Shown here: positions 49,443 through 58,765 of the stretch, one piece after another
How the letters are laid out: each line of letters opens with the position of its first letter
How positions within the stretch are numbered: position 1 is the first letter of the stretch
Source: Rhizobium johnstonii 3841
GTDB lineage: Bacteria; Pseudomonadota; Alphaproteobacteria; Rhizobiales; Rhizobiaceae
Length of the DNA stretch: 64,000 nt
Reading direction: 5' to 3'
NCBI RefSeq assembly: GCF_000009265.1
Contig: NC_008380.1
Coordinates: 3,043,501-3,107,500, forward strand
The notes under the pieces: generated by a model
Seen by the model: only the letters and a program-made list of their open reading frames with translations
Told to the model about the DNA's origin: nothing
The model's database searches: none
Translations under genes and position numbers: made by a program

Positions 49443-51260
49443 TCACGCTGCCCGTGTGTATCGGGTCACTGGCGGCGGCTCCCCGCGCAGGCGGAAATTC
49501 GAAAGCAGCGTCTTCAACTGGGTGCTCTCGTCGGCGAGCGTGCGGCTTGCCGCCGTCGTCTCCTCGACCATCGCGGCATTCTGCTGCGTCATCTGGTCCA
49601 TGTGATTGACGGAGCCGTTGATCTCGTTCAGCCCGGTCGACTGCTCGCGCGCCGCCGTCGCGATTGATGCGACGTGATCGTTGACCTGGTTGACCAGCGC
49701 CTCGATCTCCAGCAGTGCCTCACCCGTCGAGCGCACCAGCGCCACCCCACCCTCGACCTCCGTTGCCGACCGGCTGATCAGTTCCTTGATCTCCTTGGCC
49801 GCATTGGCAGAACGCTGGGCGAGTTCGCGCACTTCCTGGGCGACGACGGCAAAGCCGCGGCCTGCCTCGCCCGCCCGCGCAGCCTCGACGCCGGCATTCA
49901 GCGCCAGAAGGTTCGTCTGGAAGGCGATTTCGTCGATGACCGAGATGATCTGACCGATGCGGTTGGACGAATCCTCGATCCGGCCCATCGCCGTCACCGC
50001 GTTGCGAACGATCTCGCCGGATTTTCCGGCACTCGCCTTGGTCTCGGCCACCATTTCGCGCGCCTCGTTCGCCCGTTCGGATGCCGTCTTGACCGTCGCG
50101 GTGATCTCGTCGAGAGCGGCCGCCGTCTCTTCCAGCGCAGCAGCCTGCTGTTCCGTGCGCTTCGACAAATTGCCGGTCGCCTCGCTGATGTCGGACGCGC
50201 TTTCGTTGACGACGCGGCTCGATTCGGCGATCGCATGGATGACGCCGTTCAGCGCGTCGACGGCGGCGTTGAAATCGCCCCTCAGCTTGGCGTAGTCCTC
50301 GCCGATATCGCCGATCGCAACCGTCAGGTCACCGCTCGCCAGCTTTTCCAGGCCGACGCCGAGCGCCTGCATCGCGCGGTTCTGCCGTTCGGAGGCCGAA
50401 CGGAGGCTTGCCTCGTTGCCGCGGCGCTCTTCCTCGATCTGCTGCTGTCTTTCGTCTTCCCGCCCGCGCAGCGTGCTGCGCTCGTCGACGGAATCGCGCA
50501 GCACCAGCAGCACCTTGGCCATCTGGCCGACCTCGTCGCGATACTCGCTGCCGGCGATCTCTACCGACGCTTCTTCGGCAGCAATCGCATTCATCGCTTT
50601 CCTCAGCCGGGCAATCGGCGCCGTCACGCTGCGCACGATGGCAAAGGCGATCGCGATCGTCGCCGCAGCGCCGACCAGGCAGGCAATCGTGGCCCAGAGC
50701 AAATTCTGGCGATAAAGCGCGGCAAGGTCGTCGGCATAGACGCCGGTGCCGACGATCCAGCCCCAGGGCTCGAACCCGGCGACATAGGAGTATTTCAGCA
50801 CCGGCTCATCGGCACCCGGCTTCGGCCAGAGATAGTCGACGAAACCCTTGCCGTCCTTCTTCACCTTGTTGACGAACTCGACGAACAGGAATTTGCCGGC
50901 CGGGTCCTTCATCTGCGAGATATCGGTACCATCAAGCGCCGGCTTGATCGGGTGCATCACCATTTTGGGATGCATGTCGTTGATCCAGAAATAACCGTCG
51001 GCGCCGTAGCGCATCGCGCCGATCACGTCCTTGGCGGCCGCCTGCGCCTGTTCGCGGGTCATCGTGCCCGCCTGCTCCATCTTGTAATATTTTTCGAAAA
51101 TGCCGAGCGCTGTCGCATCGAGCTGCGCCAGCCCTGCCTTCCGCTCGTCTTCCAGCTCGGAGTAAGAATAGTTCAGAAAGAAGACCATCGTCGCCGTGAG
51201 CACGGCAAGCGTGAATGCGACGAGGCAGTAAAGTCGGGTGGAAATCTTGACGTTGCGCAT
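49443..51260 (-). CDS. Methyl-accepting chemotaxis protein with a single Cache domain
   Basis: A 605-residue chemoreceptor. A first membrane helix (about residues 10-32) leads to a periplasmic single-Cache domain with GADGYFWINDMHPKMVMHP and the late GWIVGTGVYADDL. A second helix at about 190-210 is followed by HAMP and by a long signalling hairpin with IDEIAFQTNLLALNAGVEAARAGEAGRGFAVVAQEVR. No pentapeptide tether for CheR is evident at the tail (TRYTRAA). Relatives of this Cache class sense small organic acids. ATG 51260 has GGGAA upstream; 13 in-frame residues before it are unlikely. Confidence 0.93.
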   Translation of the reverse strand: MRNVKISTRLYCLVAFTLAVLTATMVFFLNYSYSELEDERKAGLAQLDATALGIFEKYYKMEQAGTMTREQAQAAAKDVIGAMRYGADGYFWINDMHPKMVMHPIKPALDGTDISQMKDPAGKFLFVEFVNKVKKDGKGFVDYLWPKPGADEPVLKYSYVAGFEPWGWIVGTGVYADDLAALYRQNLLWATIACLVGAAATIAIAFAIVRSVTAPIARLRKAMNAIAAEEASVEIAGSEYRDEVGQMAKVLLVLRDSVDERSTLRGREDERQQQIEEERRGNEASLRSASERQNRAMQALGVGLEKLASGDLTVAIGDIGEDYAKLRGDFNAAVDALNGVIHAIAESSRVVNESASDISEATGNLSKRTEQQAAALEETAAALDEITATVKTASERANEAREMVAETKASAGKSGEIVRNAVTAMGRIEDSSNRIGQIISVIDEIAFQTNLLALNAGVEAARAGEAGRGFAVVAQEVRELAQRSANAAKEIKELISRSATEVEGGVALVRSTGEALLEIEALVNQVNDHVASIATAAREQSTGLNEINGSVNHMDQMTQQNAAMVEETTAASRTLADESTQLKTLLSNFRLRGEPPPVTRYTRAA

Positions 51261-51549
51261 GAGGTTCCCGGCGATTCTTATATTTGAGATCGATCGCATT
51301 CTGAATTGCCGGAATTACTGGAGCGTAAAGCTTAATTAGAAAAAGATTAAATAACGTAAGGTCAGATGAAACCTACAAAATTCAACCATTTGAAATCAAA
51401 TGAAATTTCAATCGGCAAAGGCGGCAACATTTTTCCCGTCGATCGTCCGTAGCAGTAGGCCCCGCCGCCTTTTACAGCCCTCGGCCTTTGCAATAGGGTA
51501 CTTCCGAGTGAATCGCCGGCCCGACGCCGCACCAGATGGAGAAGACTTG

Positions 51550-51936
51550 ATGACCGATGCCGCCAAGCCGAGAGGCGAATTAACGCTGAGGACGCTTGCC
51601 ATGCCGGGCGATGCCAATCCGGCTGGCGATATCTTCGGCGGCTGGGTCATGGCGCAGATGGACCTTGCCTCCGGCATCCGTGCAGCCGAGCGCGCCAAGG
51701 GCCGCGTCGTCACCGCCGCCGTCAAGGAGATGGCCTTCGAGCTGCCGGTCAAGATCGGCGACACGTTGTCTGTCTATACCGATATCGACCGCGTCGGCCG
51801 CACCTCGATCACGCTCTGCGTCGAAGCCTGGGCGCACCGCGCACGTTACGCCAAGATGGAAAAGGTCACAGCTGGCACCTTCATCATGGTGGCGCTCGAC
51901 GAAGAGGGCAAACCGAAGCAAGTCCCCGAGGAGTGA
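51550..51936 (+). CDS. Acyl-CoA thioesterase, YciA family
   Basis: A 128-residue hotdog-fold protein. The family pattern MPGDANPAGDIFGGWVMAQMDLASGI contains the catalytic Asn/Asp region, and VTAAVKEMAFELPVKIGDTLSVY follows. It hydrolyses acyl-CoA thioesters in the cytoplasm as a homohexamer. ATG 51550 follows GGAG at nine bases; the 50 residues of open frame before it are not conserved in character. The membrane protein gene 20 bases downstream may be co-transcribed. Confidence 0.92.
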   Translation: MTDAAKPRGELTLRTLAMPGDANPAGDIFGGWVMAQMDLASGIRAAERAKGRVVTAAVKEMAFELPVKIGDTLSVYTDIDRVGRTSITLCVEAWAHRARYAKMEKVTAGTFIMVALDEEGKPKQVPEE

Positions 51937-51955
51937 CAGCCTAAGGATCGAAAGC

Positions 51956-52543
51956 ATGGAAACGGTCAGCTCGCCGGAGGTCTTCCTTCACATCAAGGTG
52001 GTGATGGGCATGGTCATCAGCCTTTCGCTCGCGAGAGTGCTCACCGGCCTTGCCGGCATCGTCCAGCATCCCGCCAAAGCCAAGGTCTATCCCATCCATC
52101 TCGGCTGGGCGTTATCGATGTTCCTGTTCATCATCCATATCTGGTGGTGGGAATATCGCCTGCAGGCGGTGCCGGCGATCGGCTTCGGCATCTATCTCTT
52201 CCTCATCTGCTTCTGCAGCCTGTTCTTCCTGCTCTGCGCCCTGCTCTTTCCTGCCTCGCTCGACGAATATGGCGGCTACGAGGAATATTTCATCTCGCGG
52301 CGCAAATGGTTCTTCGGCATCCTCGGCCTCACCTACGCCGTCGATATTCTCGACACGGCAATCAAGGGCCATGAACGCATCCTCTCGCTCGGCTGGGAAT
52401 ACCCAGCCCGCAACATCATCTACATCCTCCTCTGCGCCATCGCCGCCTGGACCCCCAACCGCCGCTTCCACACCGCCTTCATCATCGCCAACCTGATCTA
52501 CCAGATCAGCTTCATCTTCCGGCTCTATGATGTACTGGGGTGA
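51956..52543 (+). CDS. Six-helix membrane protein of unknown function
   Basis: A 195-residue integral membrane protein with about six hydrophobic segments, beginning VVMGMVISLSLARVLTGLAGIV and ending FIIANLIYQISFIF. Polar motifs between them include WWWEYRL, DEYGGYEEYFISRRKWFF and PNRRFHTAF. AAGGA precedes ATG 51956. I do not recognise the family. It starts 19 bases after the thioesterase stop, so the two may form a small operon. Confidence 0.75.
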   Translation: METVSSPEVFLHIKVVMGMVISLSLARVLTGLAGIVQHPAKAKVYPIHLGWALSMFLFIIHIWWWEYRLQAVPAIGFGIYLFLICFCSLFFLLCALLFPASLDEYGGYEEYFISRRKWFFGILGLTYAVDILDTAIKGHERILSLGWEYPARNIIYILLCAIAAWTPNRRFHTAFIIANLIYQISFIFRLYDVLG

Positions 52544-52937
52544 GTTGCGGTCGGGCGCAGCCCGAGCAATCGATCCAGTGAATCGATTGGAGCAACGAAC
52601 GCCCTGAGCCAAGCGAAGGGATGGGCAGCGGGAGACTCACTATTCCTATGCTCGCTGGAAGGAGTCCGTTCTCCGGTGACTGTTTAGACCGGTATGATTT
52701 TAGTTCAGTTCATATCCGGCTTGTTTGAAGTAATTTGAGCACTCGTTCGGGGCTACGGGCAACAGCACCCGCCCACCTTTCCTTCATTCCTGTGCTCGTC
52801 ACAGGAATCCAGTGCGCCCACATCCGTGGGCGCGGGAGACTTCGTTGCTTGGATGAAAGTCAATCACGGCGCAGACGCGCCGTGGCTGGACTCCTGTGAC
52901 AGGCGCAGGAATGAGGAAGGAGAAGCGGGACCGGGCC
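52544..52937. repeat. Intergenic region with a long inverted repeat
   Basis: These 394 bases carry no supported gene. A large imperfect inverted repeat runs from about 52780 to 52921: the left arm holds CATTCCTGTGCTCGTCACAG and the right arm (52886-52921) its complement with a few mismatches. The inner part has smaller stems (GCGCCCACATCCGTGGGCGC and GGCGCAGACGCGCC). I recognise the arms from memory as a repeated element of Rhizobiaceae. It may act as a terminator for the convergent genes. Confidence 0.65.
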
Positions 52938-54122
52938 TCACCCCCGCAAAAACTGCGATCCCTTGTCGAACCCCAGCCCGGGGAAGATCTTCCCCGTCAA
53001 ATCATCGGCAGACACATCGAACTGCCGGTAAAGCATCGCTGCCGCAAGCTCGCGTACGTCGGCGGTCGGCATCAGGTCGCGGTCGTCGAGCAGCTGGCCG
53101 TCGCCGATGCCCGGCCAACGGCCGAGGATGCGGCCGCCATTGACGGCGCCGCCTGATAGCAGCGCGCAGCCGCCGGTGCCGTGGTCGGTGCCGGCTGAGC
53201 CGTTCTGGCGCACGGTGCGGCCGAACTCGGTCATGGCAAGCACCACCGTCTTTGCCCAGATCTCGGGCCCGAGTGTCGCCTTCAACGTGTTGATCGCCTG
53301 CGAAAGGTCCTGCACCGGTCGTTTGAACTGGCCGGCCTGGCCGATATGCGTGTCCCAGCCTGATATCGAGAAGCTGGCGATGCGGTAATCGCCCTTCAGC
53401 ATGTTGGCCGCGAGCGCCGCCACATCGGCGATCTTTGCGCCGCGCTGGCCCTCCGGCTCGACCATCATCGAGGCGCTATTGGCCCGCGTCGCCTCGGCAA
53501 GCGCCTCGGCGAATGGCGGATCGCCGGCATAGAGCCGCGCCAGGAACTGCATCTCGTCGCGCGCCGGCGCCAGATTGGAATCCGACGCCCAGACATCGAC
53601 ATTGTTCGGTCCGGAGAGGATCAGCTCCGTCGAGGTATTGATGTCGATCGCCTTGCGCGCATCCGAGCGCGGAATGACGGCGAGCGCCCGGTTCAGCCAT
53701 CCGGTCTTTTCCTCGGCGACATGTTCGCCGCCGGATTCCAGCATGTCCTGCCCGTCGAAATGGCTGCGCTGGTCGCGATAGGGCGTCGACACCGCATGCA
53801 CGAAGGCGAGTTCCCGGCTCTTCCAAAGCGGCATCAGCTCGGCCGCCGCCGGATTGAGGCCGAAATGCCCGTCGAGATCGAGAAGCCCGGTATCGGGCGT
53901 CAGCGCCAGTGTCGGCCTGAGCGCCGCAAAGCCGGCATCGCCATAGGGCTGCACCAGATCCAGCCCGTCCATCGCGCCGCGCAGCACGATGGTGACAAAA
54001 CGGTTGTCACCCGGCATCGCCGCAAAGGTGACCGGCGTGAAGACAGGGGCAGCGGCAAGACAGCAGGCAGAGGTCAGAAAGCCGCGGCGCGACAGCGAAA
54101 TCCGGTTCATGGGCAGCGTCAT
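52938..54122 (-). CDS. DUF1501 family protein, Tat-exported
   Basis: A 394-residue protein. A twin-arginine signal (SLSRRGFLTSACCLAAAPVF) directs it to the periplasm. The mature part matches DUF1501, an alkaline-phosphatase/sulfatase-like fold, with VTIVLRGAMDGLDLVQPYGD near the start, ISGWDTHIGQAGQF in the middle and AMTEFGRTVRQNGSAGTDHG near the end; the Asp/His/Glu residues in these blocks would bind metal. AGGAGG lies eight bases before ATG 54122. It follows a DUF1800 gene on the same strand, and the two families nearly always occur as a pair. The function is unknown. Confidence 0.9.
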   Translation of the reverse strand: MTLPMNRISLSRRGFLTSACCLAAAPVFTPVTFAAMPGDNRFVTIVLRGAMDGLDLVQPYGDAGFAALRPTLALTPDTGLLDLDGHFGLNPAAAELMPLWKSRELAFVHAVSTPYRDQRSHFDGQDMLESGGEHVAEEKTGWLNRALAVIPRSDARKAIDINTSTELILSGPNNVDVWASDSNLAPARDEMQFLARLYAGDPPFAEALAEATRANSASMMVEPEGQRGAKIADVAALAANMLKGDYRIASFSISGWDTHIGQAGQFKRPVQDLSQAINTLKATLGPEIWAKTVVLAMTEFGRTVRQNGSAGTDHGTGGCALLSGGAVNGGRILGRWPGIGDGQLLDDRDLMPTADVRELAAAMLYRQFDVSADDLTGKIFPGLGFDKGSQFLRG

Positions 54123-54138
54123 GGGCGGGGCCTCCTAA

Positions 54139-54204
54139 GCAGGTTCCGGAAAAGTGTCCAACGGTTTTCCGGCCAGAACCTGCGACAAAACAAAGGAGCT
54201 AAGC
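54139..54204. repeat. Palindromic rhizobial repeat between DUF1800 and DUF1501 genes
   Basis: GCAGGTTC at 54139 pairs with GAACCTGC ending at 54183, with an inner GGAAAA/TTTTCC pair, followed by GACAAAACAAAGGAG. A sibling with the same design is at 55778-55861. This is a frequent type of palindrome in Rhizobium intergenic DNA. Confidence 0.65.
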
Positions 54205-54237
54205 AGACGAAGCGTTGGCTTGCCAACGAAAGTCTGC

Positions 54238-55749
54238 TTAGCGGCGATTGAATTCGGGCGATGCCAATACCAGCGTCAGCCCGCTGATCTTGTTCGGCGC
54301 CTGCGACACCACGCGGATCGTCTCGTCGCGGGCGGCATCGGCAAGCGTCGACTTCAGGAATTCGCGCGGATCCTCGTCCCGGCCGAACTGCGCTGCGGCC
54401 CGCCTTGCCCAGGCCAGCCGCTCGGCGAGCTGGCTGCCGGTGATCCAGGCGGAGAAGCCTTCCTCGAAACCGGCCGGGCTCGGCGGCAGCCAGGTCGGCT
54501 GGCCCATGCGCCTGAGTGCGCCCTGCCCCAGCGCCCGCGCCGTCCGGAAGGCTTTGAGGCGCTTCTCCCTCGCCTCGCCGGCGGGATCCGTCGGCACCGG
54601 CGATCCTGCCATGCCGGGCGTGTTCGCCGCCATGTCGCCCTCGTCCGTGCCCTGCTGGTTCGCCGCCAGGAAGCTGCCGACAACGCCGTTGACCGGTCCC
54701 GCATTCAGCGCCCTCAGGCCGGCGACGATATAGTCGAAAGGCTGGCGCGCCTTGGCGCCCTCGTCGCGCCAGGCGGCGGGATGATCGAGCATGGCGGTGT
54801 AGACGGCGGTCAGGTCGCCATCCGTCTTCTTCCAGGCTTCGGCCATATCGGACACCACGCCCTCGTCAGGCTGGTCGGCGATGAAATGCACCGCGAGCTT
54901 GCGGCTGATATGCGCCGCTGTCTTCGGGTGGACGGCGAGATCGTCGAGCATGTCGAGATAATCGTCGCGCGAACGCCTGCGCCCGCCATAGCTGACGCCG
55001 AGCACCTCATGTGCGCCGGGCTCCGAAATATTCGGCCGGAACGCGATGTCCATCTCCTTGCGGTCGATGGTGAGCCCCGTCAGCACCATGGCCGCCGCCG
55101 TGACATCCGCCTGGCTATAGCCGCTGCCGGCGCCGAGCGTGTGCAGCTCCAGCAGTTCGCGACCGAGATTTTCGTTCAGCCCTTTGTTGCGCTTCATGCC
55201 GCCGGCCGAATCCGGCCCAAGCGAATCCGCCTGGTCGAGATAGATCAGCATGGCCGGATGGGCGGTGGCATTGCGCAAAAGATCGCCGAACCTGCCTGAT
55301 ATGAACGGCCGGATCGCCTCGGCCTCGTAAAGCGGCACGATGAGGCGCATCGGCAGGCTCTTGTTGGCGCTGGTGGAAAAGTGATCGGTCCAGAAGGTCG
55401 AAAGCCGCTCGTAGAAGCCGTACGGCGACAGCACCGCCTGCATCAACCGCAGGTTCACATCATGTTGAAACTGCTGCTGCGCCTGGCGCTGGACCCCTTT
55501 GCGCATCTCGCGCTGTGTCGTATCGTCGGTCACCGTCTTGGCGTCTTGCCGGATCTGCTGCAGCTGCTCCTGCAGGCTGAGAATCGCCTGGTGGCGCATG
55601 TCGGGGCCACCGAGCGGAAAGTCCGGCGTCGCCGCCGCCCCCATGCGCAGCTGGCCGATGAGATCGTCCTTGCTGCTGGGCGGCGCCTCGCCCGGCCGGA
55701 AACCATAGCCGAACCGGATCGCCGCCATCGTCGGGAAAGACAGGCTCAT
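54238..55749 (-). CDS. DUF1800 family protein
   Basis: A 503-residue protein matching DUF1800. Characteristic blocks are the N-terminal RFGYGFRPGE, FYERLSTFWTDHFSTSANK, NENLGRELLELHTLGAGSGYSQADV and KLAVHFIADQP. The protein is mostly helical and has no visible signal peptide. It lies upstream of the DUF1501 gene, and the pair is probably co-transcribed despite the 115-base gap, which is filled by a palindromic repeat. The biochemical role of the pair is not established. Confidence 0.9.
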   Translation of the reverse strand: MSLSFPTMAAIRFGYGFRPGEAPPSSKDDLIGQLRMGAAATPDFPLGGPDMRHQAILSLQEQLQQIRQDAKTVTDDTTQREMRKGVQRQAQQQFQHDVNLRLMQAVLSPYGFYERLSTFWTDHFSTSANKSLPMRLIVPLYEAEAIRPFISGRFGDLLRNATAHPAMLIYLDQADSLGPDSAGGMKRNKGLNENLGRELLELHTLGAGSGYSQADVTAAAMVLTGLTIDRKEMDIAFRPNISEPGAHEVLGVSYGGRRRSRDDYLDMLDDLAVHPKTAAHISRKLAVHFIADQPDEGVVSDMAEAWKKTDGDLTAVYTAMLDHPAAWRDEGAKARQPFDYIVAGLRALNAGPVNGVVGSFLAANQQGTDEGDMAANTPGMAGSPVPTDPAGEAREKRLKAFRTARALGQGALRRMGQPTWLPPSPAGFEEGFSAWITGSQLAERLAWARRAAAQFGRDEDPREFLKSTLADAARDETIRVVSQAPNKISGLTLVLASPEFNRR

Positions 55750-55777
55750 GGCCGTTCACCTCGTCATCACCGCTAAA

Positions 55778-55861
55778 GCAATTCCAGCAAAAGTGCGTCG
55801 CGGTTTTGCGTCCGGAATTGCGTGAAACAAACGTCAGAGCATTTCCGTGACCCGGAAATGC
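55778..55861. repeat. Two adjacent palindromes upstream of the DUF1800 gene
   Basis: GCAATTCC (55778) pairs with GGAATTGC (ending 55821) with inner GCAAAA/TTTTGC. A second palindrome, GCATTTCCG with CGGAAATGC, spans 55839-55861. The first is a relative of the repeat at 54139-54204, so the DUF1800 gene is flanked by copies of one element family. Confidence 0.65.
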
Positions 55862-55960
55862 TTGAGGTGACAGGCTGCCAGCCGATTGCGACGCCAATCT
55901 GTAGGAAATGTGGCGATATCTAGACATGGACGATTTGTAATCTATTGAAAAGGCTAAAGT

Positions 55961-56308
55961 TTATGCACGAAAGATGAAGGATGCCCCGATTGCAATCAGG
56001 GCAAAGCCGATCGCATGGTTCCAGGTCAGGTTCTCGCCCAGCCAGAAAATCGAGAAGCCGGCAAAGACGATCAGCGTGATCACCTCCTGCATCGTCTTCA
56101 GCTGTGCCGTCGTATAGACCGCCGAGCCGATCCGGTTGGCCGGTACCGCTAGGCAGTATTCGAAAAAGGCAATGCCCCAGCTGACGATGATGGCGAGGAA
56201 GATGGCGCTGCTCTTGTGCTTGAGATGCCCGTACCAGGCAAAGGTCATGAAGATGTTGGAGGCAAACAGCATGACGACGGGCCAGAGGGCGGCGGGAGAA
56301 AATGGCAT
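55961..56308 (-). CDS. DMT-like small membrane protein (DUF486)
   Basis: A 115-residue membrane protein with four hydrophobic segments. The motifs FASNIFMTFAWYGHLKH and SWGIAFFEYCLAVPANRIGS, followed by TTAQLKTMQEVITLIVF, match DUF486, a family related to small multidrug/metabolite transporters. It probably works as a dimer. ATG 56308 was chosen because the longer open frame upstream adds 28 non-hydrophobic residues. No substrate is known. Confidence 0.85.
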   Translation of the reverse strand: MPFSPAALWPVVMLFASNIFMTFAWYGHLKHKSSAIFLAIIVSWGIAFFEYCLAVPANRIGSAVYTTAQLKTMQEVITLIVFAGFSIFWLGENLTWNHAIGFALIAIGASFIFRA

Positions 56309-56601
56309 GGGTAACTCGGGGGCTTTGGAGGGAACGATGGATCCGGCGAGATGCCGGCGCGCCTTACCTAGCACGCCGCTATTCGACGGCAAGCCCCGGG
56401 AACGGTTGCGACCTTACGCCACTGAGACGATGCGGATACCAGGCAGGTCGCGCGGCGGTTCGCCTTCCCAGCGCAGAGATTGCATCGGAACCGGACTCGC
56501 GGGAGCGCGATGCTTCTGTGACAAATGCCGCGCATTTTTCTACTTAATGTTGAAACGAATCAACCTGCCGGACTAGGTTGCGCGGATACATAGGGGGCCA
56601 C

Positions 56602-57435
56602 ATGGACACGACACCGCAGATACCGCAATACGCTACTTTGCCTTCCCGCCACTTCTGGCGACGCGCCGTGGCCTGTATCGTCGACATCATCATCTTTCAG
56701 GCTGTCATTCTCATAGCCGTTTACTGCATTTCAACAGTTATTCCTCTGGACTTCCGTTTTGCCGGCTGGAGTTACACACAGTGCGGCGTGGAGGTGTCGG
56801 ATCAACTTGCAAAGCGAATTGACGCCGGATGGCCGTTGAAACCGGGGGAAGTTCGCATTAACCAGATCTGCGAAGTCAGCCAAATCGGTTCGGAAAAGCA
56901 AAGATACCTGCAGACGGGCGTCTCCCATCAAACAGACAACTGGACATCGGCCCGGTGGCTGACCATCCCTGTCGACGCGGACGGCAATCCAGCGATCGGA
57001 ACCGTGTCCGTATACCCCATCGTGATCTCCGGCATCGTCAACATTGCACTTCTTGCGTTGGCTTTTGCGTATTTTTCCGCAAATGGCCGCCGCACGATCG
57101 GAAAAAAGCTGCTGGGCCTGAGAGTCCAATCCGTCGATGGTAAAAACCCCGGCCTTGGCAACGAGTTTAGACGAGAGATCCTGAAATTCAGCCCGTATCT
57201 GCTTTTCATCGCTGCCGATTTCGCGTTTTCGTTGTTTCCGGTCTTTCCCACCGAAGACTTCGACGCGTTGCTCCGTATGTCCCGCGACGGATACACACTT
57301 TTGGACAGTGGTGCCGCATTGTTCGACATCGTCCTAGGTATCGCTGCCCTGATTTGGTGGTTCTTGCCCCTCATCTTCTGGCGCGGACAGACCTTTTACG
57401 ATCGCATCTGCGCCTGCAAAGTGGTGAAGAGTTGA
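56602..57435 (+). CDS. RDD family membrane protein
   Basis: A 277-residue membrane protein with the RDD pattern: FWRRAVACIVDIIIFQAVIL in helix 1, and GRRTIGKKLLGLRVQSVDG after a later helix. Between these lies a long polar region (about residues 55-145) with several cysteines, unusually large for an RDD protein and probably periplasmic. ATG 56602 follows AGGGGGCC. Base composition in the middle is less GC-rich than that of the neighbours. The function is unknown; some RDD proteins act in cation transport. Confidence 0.8.
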   Translation: MDTTPQIPQYATLPSRHFWRRAVACIVDIIIFQAVILIAVYCISTVIPLDFRFAGWSYTQCGVEVSDQLAKRIDAGWPLKPGEVRINQICEVSQIGSEKQRYLQTGVSHQTDNWTSARWLTIPVDADGNPAIGTVSVYPIVISGIVNIALLALAFAYFSANGRRTIGKKLLGLRVQSVDGKNPGLGNEFRREILKFSPYLLFIAADFAFSLFPVFPTEDFDALLRMSRDGYTLLDSGAALFDIVLGIAALIWWFLPLIFWRGQTFYDRICACKVVKS

Positions 57436-57469
57436 AAGGCTCTGTAGCCTGGGCGACAGAGCACAAGGA

Positions 57470-57497
57470 AAGGCCGGCGACAAATGCCGCCGGCCTT
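57470..57497. terminator. Bidirectional terminator between convergent genes
   Basis: AAGGCCGGC (57470-57478) pairs with GCCGGCCTT (57489-57497). It lies between the RDD gene (ends 57435) and the MFS gene (ends 57515). Flanking T/A residues on both sides suit termination in either direction. Confidence 0.65.
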
Positions 57498-57514
57498 CAT
57501 AACCGCAGGCAGCG

Positions 57515-58765
57515 CTAGATTCGCATCGCGCCATGCGGTTCCTCGGCCTCCTCCGTGCCGAAGCGGACATCCTTCTTCTCGTAGCCGAAGCCGGCAAGGG
57601 CCGCGACGACGAGCGCCACCACGGCCGCGACGATCAGCAGCGCATAGGCATAGTCGCCATCCCAGCGGGCAGCCAAGCCCGCCTGCAGCGTCGCATTGCC
57701 TGACGCCAGCAGGTTGCCGAGCTGGTAGGCAAAGCCGGGGAAGGTGCCGCGCACCTCATCCGGCGAGAGCTCGTTCAGATGCACCGGCACGATGCCCCAG
57801 GCGCCCTGGACGAAGAACTGCATCAGGAAGGCGCCGATAGCGAGCAGCACTGGCCCGGGCGCATAGGCCCAGAGCGGCGCCACGGGCACGGCGATGAGCG
57901 CGGCGATGACGATTGCCCGTCTGCGGCCGATCCGCTGCGACAGCGCCCCGAAGAACAGCCCGCCGCAGATCGCCCCGATGTTGTAGACGATAGCGATGGC
58001 GCCGACCGTGTAGCTCGAATAGTTGCGCTGCGTCTCAAGGAAGGTCGGGTAGATATCCTGCGTGCCGTGGCTGAAGAAGTTGAACGCCGTCATCAAAAGC
58101 ACCGCCCAGATGAACAGCGGAATATTCTCGCGCAGCACCGTCAGGAAAGGCCGGCGCCCCGTAGCTTGTCGCTTCAGGAAGGCCGGGCTCTCCTCGACAT
58201 TGCGCCTGATGTAGAGGACCAGCAGCGCCGGCAGCGCGCCGACGAAAAACATGCCGCGCCAGCCGATGACGGGGAACAGCAGGAAGAACACGATGGAGGC
58301 GATCAGATAGCCCGAGGGATAACCCGCCTGCAGGATGCCCGAGACGATGCCGCGGCTCTCCTCCGGCACCGTCTCCATGACCAGCGAGGCGCCGACGCCC
58401 CATTCGCCGCCCATGGCGATGCCGTAGAGCGCGCGGAAGACGAGGAACATGGTGAGCCCGGTGGAAAAGCCGGTCAAAAATTCGAATATCGAATAGAGCA
58501 GCACGTCGGCCATCAGCGTGATGCGCCGCCCGTAGCGATCGGCCGCCAGCCCAAAGACCAGCGCGCCGAGCGCCCGCATGGCGAGCGTCAGGAAGATCGC
58601 CACCGAGACGGCAGGAACGTCGGTGTGGAATTCTTCGGCGATATATTTGAGAACGAAGACGAGAATGAAGAAATCGAAGGCGTCGAGCGTCCAGCCGAGA
58701 TAGCTGGCGATGACGGTGTTGCGCTGCTGCGGCGTCAGCCGGCGCAGGCTTTCCAAAGCGGACAT
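57515..58765 (-). CDS. MFS transporter, sialate/aromatic-acid symporter type
   Basis: A 416-residue transporter with 12 membrane segments. The N-terminus SYLGWTLDAFDFFILVFVL and the loop GLAADRYGRRITLMADVLLYSIFE are typical of the NanT/JEN1 and aromatic acid:H+ symporter branches, as is GEWGVGASLVMETVPEESRG. It probably imports an organic acid with protons. The C-terminal tail is charged (EKKDVRFGTEEAEE). No catabolic gene adjoins it, so the substrate is open. Confidence 0.88.
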   Translation of the reverse strand: MSALESLRRLTPQQRNTVIASYLGWTLDAFDFFILVFVLKYIAEEFHTDVPAVSVAIFLTLAMRALGALVFGLAADRYGRRITLMADVLLYSIFEFLTGFSTGLTMFLVFRALYGIAMGGEWGVGASLVMETVPEESRGIVSGILQAGYPSGYLIASIVFFLLFPVIGWRGMFFVGALPALLVLYIRRNVEESPAFLKRQATGRRPFLTVLRENIPLFIWAVLLMTAFNFFSHGTQDIYPTFLETQRNYSSYTVGAIAIVYNIGAICGGLFFGALSQRIGRRRAIVIAALIAVPVAPLWAYAPGPVLLAIGAFLMQFFVQGAWGIVPVHLNELSPDEVRGTFPGFAYQLGNLLASGNATLQAGLAARWDGDYAYALLIVAAVVALVVAALAGFGYEKKDVRFGTEEAEEPHGAMRI

